A stretch of DNA of 64,000 bases from Segatella copri (GTDB taxonomy: Bacteria; Bacteroidota; Bacteroidia; Bacteroidales; Bacteroidaceae): the NCBI RefSeq assembly GCF_009494395.1, contig NZ_VZCB01000079.1, forward strand, positions 1-64,000, in the 5' to 3' direction. The position numbers and the translations under genes were made by a program. The notes beneath the pieces are model-generated. The model was given only the letters and a program-made list of their open reading frames with translations, did not search any database and was not told the origin of the DNA. This document shows positions 61,220 through 64,000 of this stretch, in pieces (positions within the stretch are counted from its first letter, which is position 1; each line of letters opens with the position of its first letter).

Positions 61220-61428
61220 AACTTTTCATCGCATCTACCAATGGCGATGATTTCGCTTTGTTCTTGTGGCTCAAGCACGGAGCAAGAGCAATCCTCCGCA
61301 CGATTCAGACAGCCATCACATACGTTCGTGGCAGTTTGAGCATTGGCGTTTCTTCGCCATTCCTCCCACCACTCAGCCGAATGACCGCCAAAAGAAGGGT
61401 CATCCTCAAATGAAAATTTCTTTTTCAT
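61213..61428 (-). CDS. Small Cys-rich protein convergent to MuF-ART
   Basis: A 71-residue protein starting MKKKFSFEDDPSFGGHSAEW, with CDGCLNRAEDCSC, a C-x2-C-x6-C-x-C set that could bind zinc. A TTG further upstream would add 16 residues. It is the only leftward gene in the late block and directly faces the toxin-bearing gene. It could be expressed from the prophage when late genes are silent, as an immunity or regulatory gene would be; this is a hypothesis. It could equally be a moron gene of other use. Confidence 0.6.
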   Translation of the reverse strand: MKKKFSFEDDPSFGGHSAEWWEEWRRNANAQTATNVCDGCLNRAEDCSCSVLEPQEQSEIIAIGRCDEKLK

Positions 61429-61522
61429 ACGTTTGGTTTTTGCGGCAAATTTACGAAAAAAGCCCGAGACCCCCAAGCGGAAAAGCGGTTATTTTCCGAT
61501 TTTAAGGTTAATTCAAGTTAAA

Positions 61523-61568
61523 AAGTGATTACCACGTAACCACTTTAACGAATAAAGCCGTAAATTTG
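61523..61568 (+). promoter_or_regulatory. Late promoter 2 with 23-bp palindrome
   Basis: AAGTGATTA-n5-TAACCACTT (61523-61545), then TAAATTTG (61561-61568) 15 bp further on. Compared with 52744-52779 the distance to the -7 box is ten bases longer, one helical turn. It would start the capsid genes separately after the bidirectional terminator. Confidence 0.65.
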
Positions 61569-61605
61569 CGCCATTACAAATTTGTATAACCAAAACGTAA
61601 AATTT

Positions 61606-62337
61606 ATGTTTGAAAAGATTTTAGCAGGACTCAAAACCAAATTTCCTGGGGTTGATTCCAAAATTCTAGAGCGGATAGCCAAGAAAAAGGCTGAGACGAC
61701 AACCACGGAGGACGAAGTGAAAACCGTCGTAGATGGGGTGACCTTCCAATCCATCATAGACAGCGAAGGCGACCGACGAGCGAACGAAGCCCAGAGTTCA
61801 GCCGTTAGCAACTATGAGAAGAAGTACAAACTGAAGGATGGCAAGCCTAGCGAGCCACCACAGCAAGACCCACCACAGCCGCCTACACCACCAGCAGGAG
61901 GGGAAGACAGCGAGGTGTTGAAGATGCTCAAACAGATACAGCAGGACAACCAGCAGCTGCGAACCGAAATCAATGGCATGAAAACCAAGGAGCTCGGCAA
62001 CCAGCGCAAGGATAAGTTCAGCGCATTATTTGAAGGAGCATCCGACAAATTGAAGGAACGCTACATGCGAAACTACGACCGACTCACCTTCAAGGACGAC
62101 GAGGACTTCAACGGCTGGCTCGACCAGCAGAAGCCGTTCATCGAGAGCGACATCAAGGAGGAGAAGGCGCAGGGTGCCAAGACCACACCACCTGTCGGTG
62201 GCAAGCGCAAGCCAGGCGAAGAGGCAGACCCAGCGGTCACCGCTTACCTTAATGCAGAGGCAAGCCGAGAGGCACAGACGGCATCGCCTGTAATCATCGG
62301 ACTCGCACAACCAGCGCAGCAGGCACCACAGCAGTAG
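61606..62337 (+). CDS. Capsid scaffold-like protein
   Basis: A 243-residue protein with a helical N-terminus (FEKILAGLKTKFPGVDSKILERIAKKKAE), a Pro-rich linker (about 85-105; PPQQDPPQPPTPPAGG), a coiled coil (VLKMLKQIQQDNQQLRTEINGMKTKEL) and a low-complexity tail. This build and its place before the decoration and capsid genes fit a scaffolding protein that guides prohead assembly. ATG 61606 is preferred to the in-frame TTG at 61582. Confidence 0.7.
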   Translation: MFEKILAGLKTKFPGVDSKILERIAKKKAETTTTEDEVKTVVDGVTFQSIIDSEGDRRANEAQSSAVSNYEKKYKLKDGKPSEPPQQDPPQPPTPPAGGEDSEVLKMLKQIQQDNQQLRTEINGMKTKELGNQRKDKFSALFEGASDKLKERYMRNYDRLTFKDDEDFNGWLDQQKPFIESDIKEEKAQGAKTTPPVGGKRKPGEEADPAVTAYLNAEASREAQTASPVIIGLAQPAQQAPQQ

Positions 62338-62367
62338 CCAAGTTAAACATTTAAAAGGGAAAAAGCC

Positions 62368-62946
62368 ATGAACAGAATGTTCAAGCACCAGGACGCAGCT
62401 CCAGCCGACCCTATCATCTTCGAGACAATCACATCGGAGAAGCCAGGAGGTGGACTCGTCAAGAACCCAGAGTTCGATTTGAAGCCAGGTCTCGCAATGG
62501 GACAGGACGCAAGCGGACTCTACGTCCCAATCAAGGGATACCGACTCGTAACAGAGCGCAAGACAGCTGACACCACTATCAAGATTGCCAAGGGTAGCGG
62601 TATCAAGAAGGGAGACGTAATCGCCCACGGCAAGGTGGGTGTCGCCTGCACAGAGGTCGACACCACCACCAGCGACGATTACGATGTTGTAACCGTGACG
62701 ATGGGCGTGGCAATCGCCCAGGATACCGTCCTCTACCAAGCAGCCGAAGCAGCGGACGGAAGCACAAAGGAGGCTGCACCAATTCACAAGCCAGAATACA
62801 TCCTCGGCAATTTCATGGGCAACCTTGGAAAGGCAGGAGAGGGTGACTTCGAGGCTCGATTGATTAGAGCCGCAAGCCTTCGCAAGGAGACAGCACCTAT
62901 AGCGCAGGAGGTCGTGGACTTGATGAAGGGCATCACGCTCGATTAA
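62368..62946 (+). CDS. Head decoration/fibre-like protein candidate
   Basis: A 192-residue strand-rich protein (LAMGQDASGLYVPIKGYRLV; VTVTMGVAIAQDTVLYQAAEAADGS) between the scaffold candidate and the major capsid protein, the usual place of a decoration protein. It has AAAGGG as its ribosome site. Assigned by position and fold impression. Confidence 0.6.
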   Translation: MNRMFKHQDAAPADPIIFETITSEKPGGGLVKNPEFDLKPGLAMGQDASGLYVPIKGYRLVTERKTADTTIKIAKGSGIKKGDVIAHGKVGVACTEVDTTTSDDYDVVTVTMGVAIAQDTVLYQAAEAADGSTKEAAPIHKPEYILGNFMGNLGKAGEGDFEARLIRAASLRKETAPIAQEVVDLMKGITLD

Positions 62947-62974
62947 TTAATTAACACAAAGGAGAAAAGAAACA

Positions 62975-64000
62975 ATGGAAGCACCATTATTCGACATTGA
63001 CATCCCTGGAATGCAGGCAACCGTCAACAAGTTCCAGCCAGGTACAGGTCTTGCATGGGCTACCCTCTTCCCATTGAAATACACCCGAAAGTTCGATATC
63101 AAGGGCTTGGAGGGTGACGAGGGAATCCCTGTAGCTGCCGATCGTGTCGCATTCAACACCAAGGCTTCAAAGAAGACACGCCAGAAGGTCGGCACATGGA
63201 GCGGTAAGCTCTCCAAGTATTCCGTGAGCCGAGACAAGGACGAAATCGAGATAAATGAATACCTCGATGCACAGACACTCGCAAACTCAGCAACCGAGAA
63301 CCAGCAGGAAAAGCAGGAACTCGTTAACATGGTTTACGATGACGTTTCATTCGTCCGCAAGGCGATGGACTACAAGGTGGAGCTGGACTGCATGCGCATT
63401 GCATCAAGCGGTGTACAGACCTTCCCAGAAAAGATTGAAGGCGACATGGCATCACAGGACATCATCGACTTCAACGTACCGAAGGGCAACTTCATCGGTG
63501 TGAAGATTTCGGAGGTCAAGGCAGGAGCTGTCGTTAAGAAGAAGGGCTACGAGTGGAGCGATGAGGAGAACGCAGACGGACTCCTCGACCTCGCCAACGC
63601 CCAGGACATGATAGCAAAGCAGGGACTCACCAAGCCACGCTACGCATTCATGGAAAAAGCGAAGTTCCAGCAGCTGGTAGCACAGAAGAAGACAGCCAAG
63701 CGTTTGTACCCACAGGTCAACGACCTGTCCATGATTACAGCGGACATGATCACGCTGGAAAAAATCAACGCCTACAACGCAAGCCCAACCCGAGGCTATC
63801 CGCAGATTATCGTCCTCGATACCTACGTAAGCCTCGAGCACAAGGACGGCAACAAGGAGACCATCAAGCCATGGAACGTGAATGTGGTTACACTTTCACC
63901 AACCATCCAGCTCGGCTGGACTTATTACAAGAACGTCCCAATGGTACAGAACACGGCTGCCCTGCAGGTTTATGGCGGTTTCTACAAGGTGACACGCTAC
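62975..64000 (+). CDS. Major capsid protein (cut by right edge)
   Basis: 342 codons, open at the right edge in frame. The start MEAPLFDIDIPGMQATVNKF follows AAAGGAG. Segments such as FPLKYTRKFDIKGLEGDEGIPVAADRVAFNTKASKKTRQ (in pieces), RYAFMEKAKFQQLVAQKKTAKRLYP and TIQLGWTYYKNVPMVQNTAALQVYGGFYKVTRY (in pieces) fit the phage capsid protein E (HK97-like) family. It forms the icosahedral shell. Placed correctly downstream of terminase, portal, MuF and scaffold. Confidence 0.85.
   Translation, partial: MEAPLFDIDIPGMQATVNKFQPGTGLAWATLFPLKYTRKFDIKGLEGDEGIPVAADRVAFNTKASKKTRQKVGTWSGKLSKYSVSRDKDEIEINEYLDAQTLANSATENQQEKQELVNMVYDDVSFVRKAMDYKVELDCMRIASSGVQTFPEKIEGDMASQDIIDFNVPKGNFIGVKISEVKAGAVVKKKGYEWSDEENADGLLDLANAQDMIAKQGLTKPRYAFMEKAKFQQLVAQKKTAKRLYPQVNDLSMITADMITLEKINAYNASPTRGYPQIIVLDTYVSLEHKDGNKETIKPWNVNVVTLSPTIQLGWTYYKNVPMVQNTAALQVYGGFYKVTRY

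Overview
The window is a Bacteroidales chromosome segment, most like Prevotella/Segatella, carrying the left part of an integrated tailed phage. Evidence for the host: promoters of the Bacteroidetes type (TAnnTTTG at -7, TTTG/TTGC near -33), chromosomal genes with weak or absent Shine-Dalgarno sequences, a PorE-like OmpA lipoprotein, an ExbB-X-ExbD-ExbD cluster, and ECF sigma/DUF5056/DUF6249 and DUF6557-type genes. The assignment is inference from gene content, not from a marker gene.

Layout. 1-267: start of a tyrosine recombinase gene leaving the left edge. 0.9-21.4 kb: housekeeping chromosome (ilvE, xseBA, a subtilisin-like protease, a MATE exporter, a cytidylate-kinase-like gene, purT, a cupin/GNAT pair, the lutABC lactate operon, carB, topB, a PorE-like gene), with several families of intergenic palindromes and short dispersed repeats between genes. 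21.4-30.2 kb: an AT-rich accessory island with remnants of mobile DNA at both sides (a DUF4248-like stub on the left, an integrase fragment on the right). Its core is a leftward gene train: DUF6557-like gene, WYL regulator, two uncharacterised genes, a HAD-family gene, then two promoter-plus-variable-ORF cassettes with a deleted second copy of the HAD gene between them. 30.2-37.0 kb: chromosome again (DUF5056 anti-sigma candidate, ECF sigma factor, DUF6249 protein, RsmF-like methyltransferase, folA, an Lrp regulator, ExbD-ExbD-membrane protein-ExbB).

37.03-64.0 kb: a prophage, entered through the 3' part of tRNA-Ser(GGA); the right end and the integrase are not in the window. From left to right it has a leftward lysogeny block with a repressor-like gene; a rightward early block; a recombination and replication block (Rad50/SbcC-like ATPase, RecT, metallo-beta-lactamase-fold hydrolase, an initiator-like gene with an internal iteron-like array, RuvC-like resolvase) mixed with many small unknown genes packed with ATGA overlaps; then the late block: PLD-like protein, ParB-methyltransferase fusion, DUF5681 small terminase candidate, large terminase, portal, MuF head protein with a C-terminal ADP-ribosyltransferase-like domain, scaffold candidate, decoration candidate, and major capsid protein cut by the right edge.

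Observations I rate highest: the MuF-ART fusion with a small convergent Cys-rich gene next to it; a shared 23-bp palindrome before two late transcription starts; a repeat array inside the initiator gene that looks like an origin; an A AAA AAG slippery heptamer at the exact point where a small phage gene breaks frame; and the duplicated promoter/ORF cassette with a HAD gene in the accessory island.
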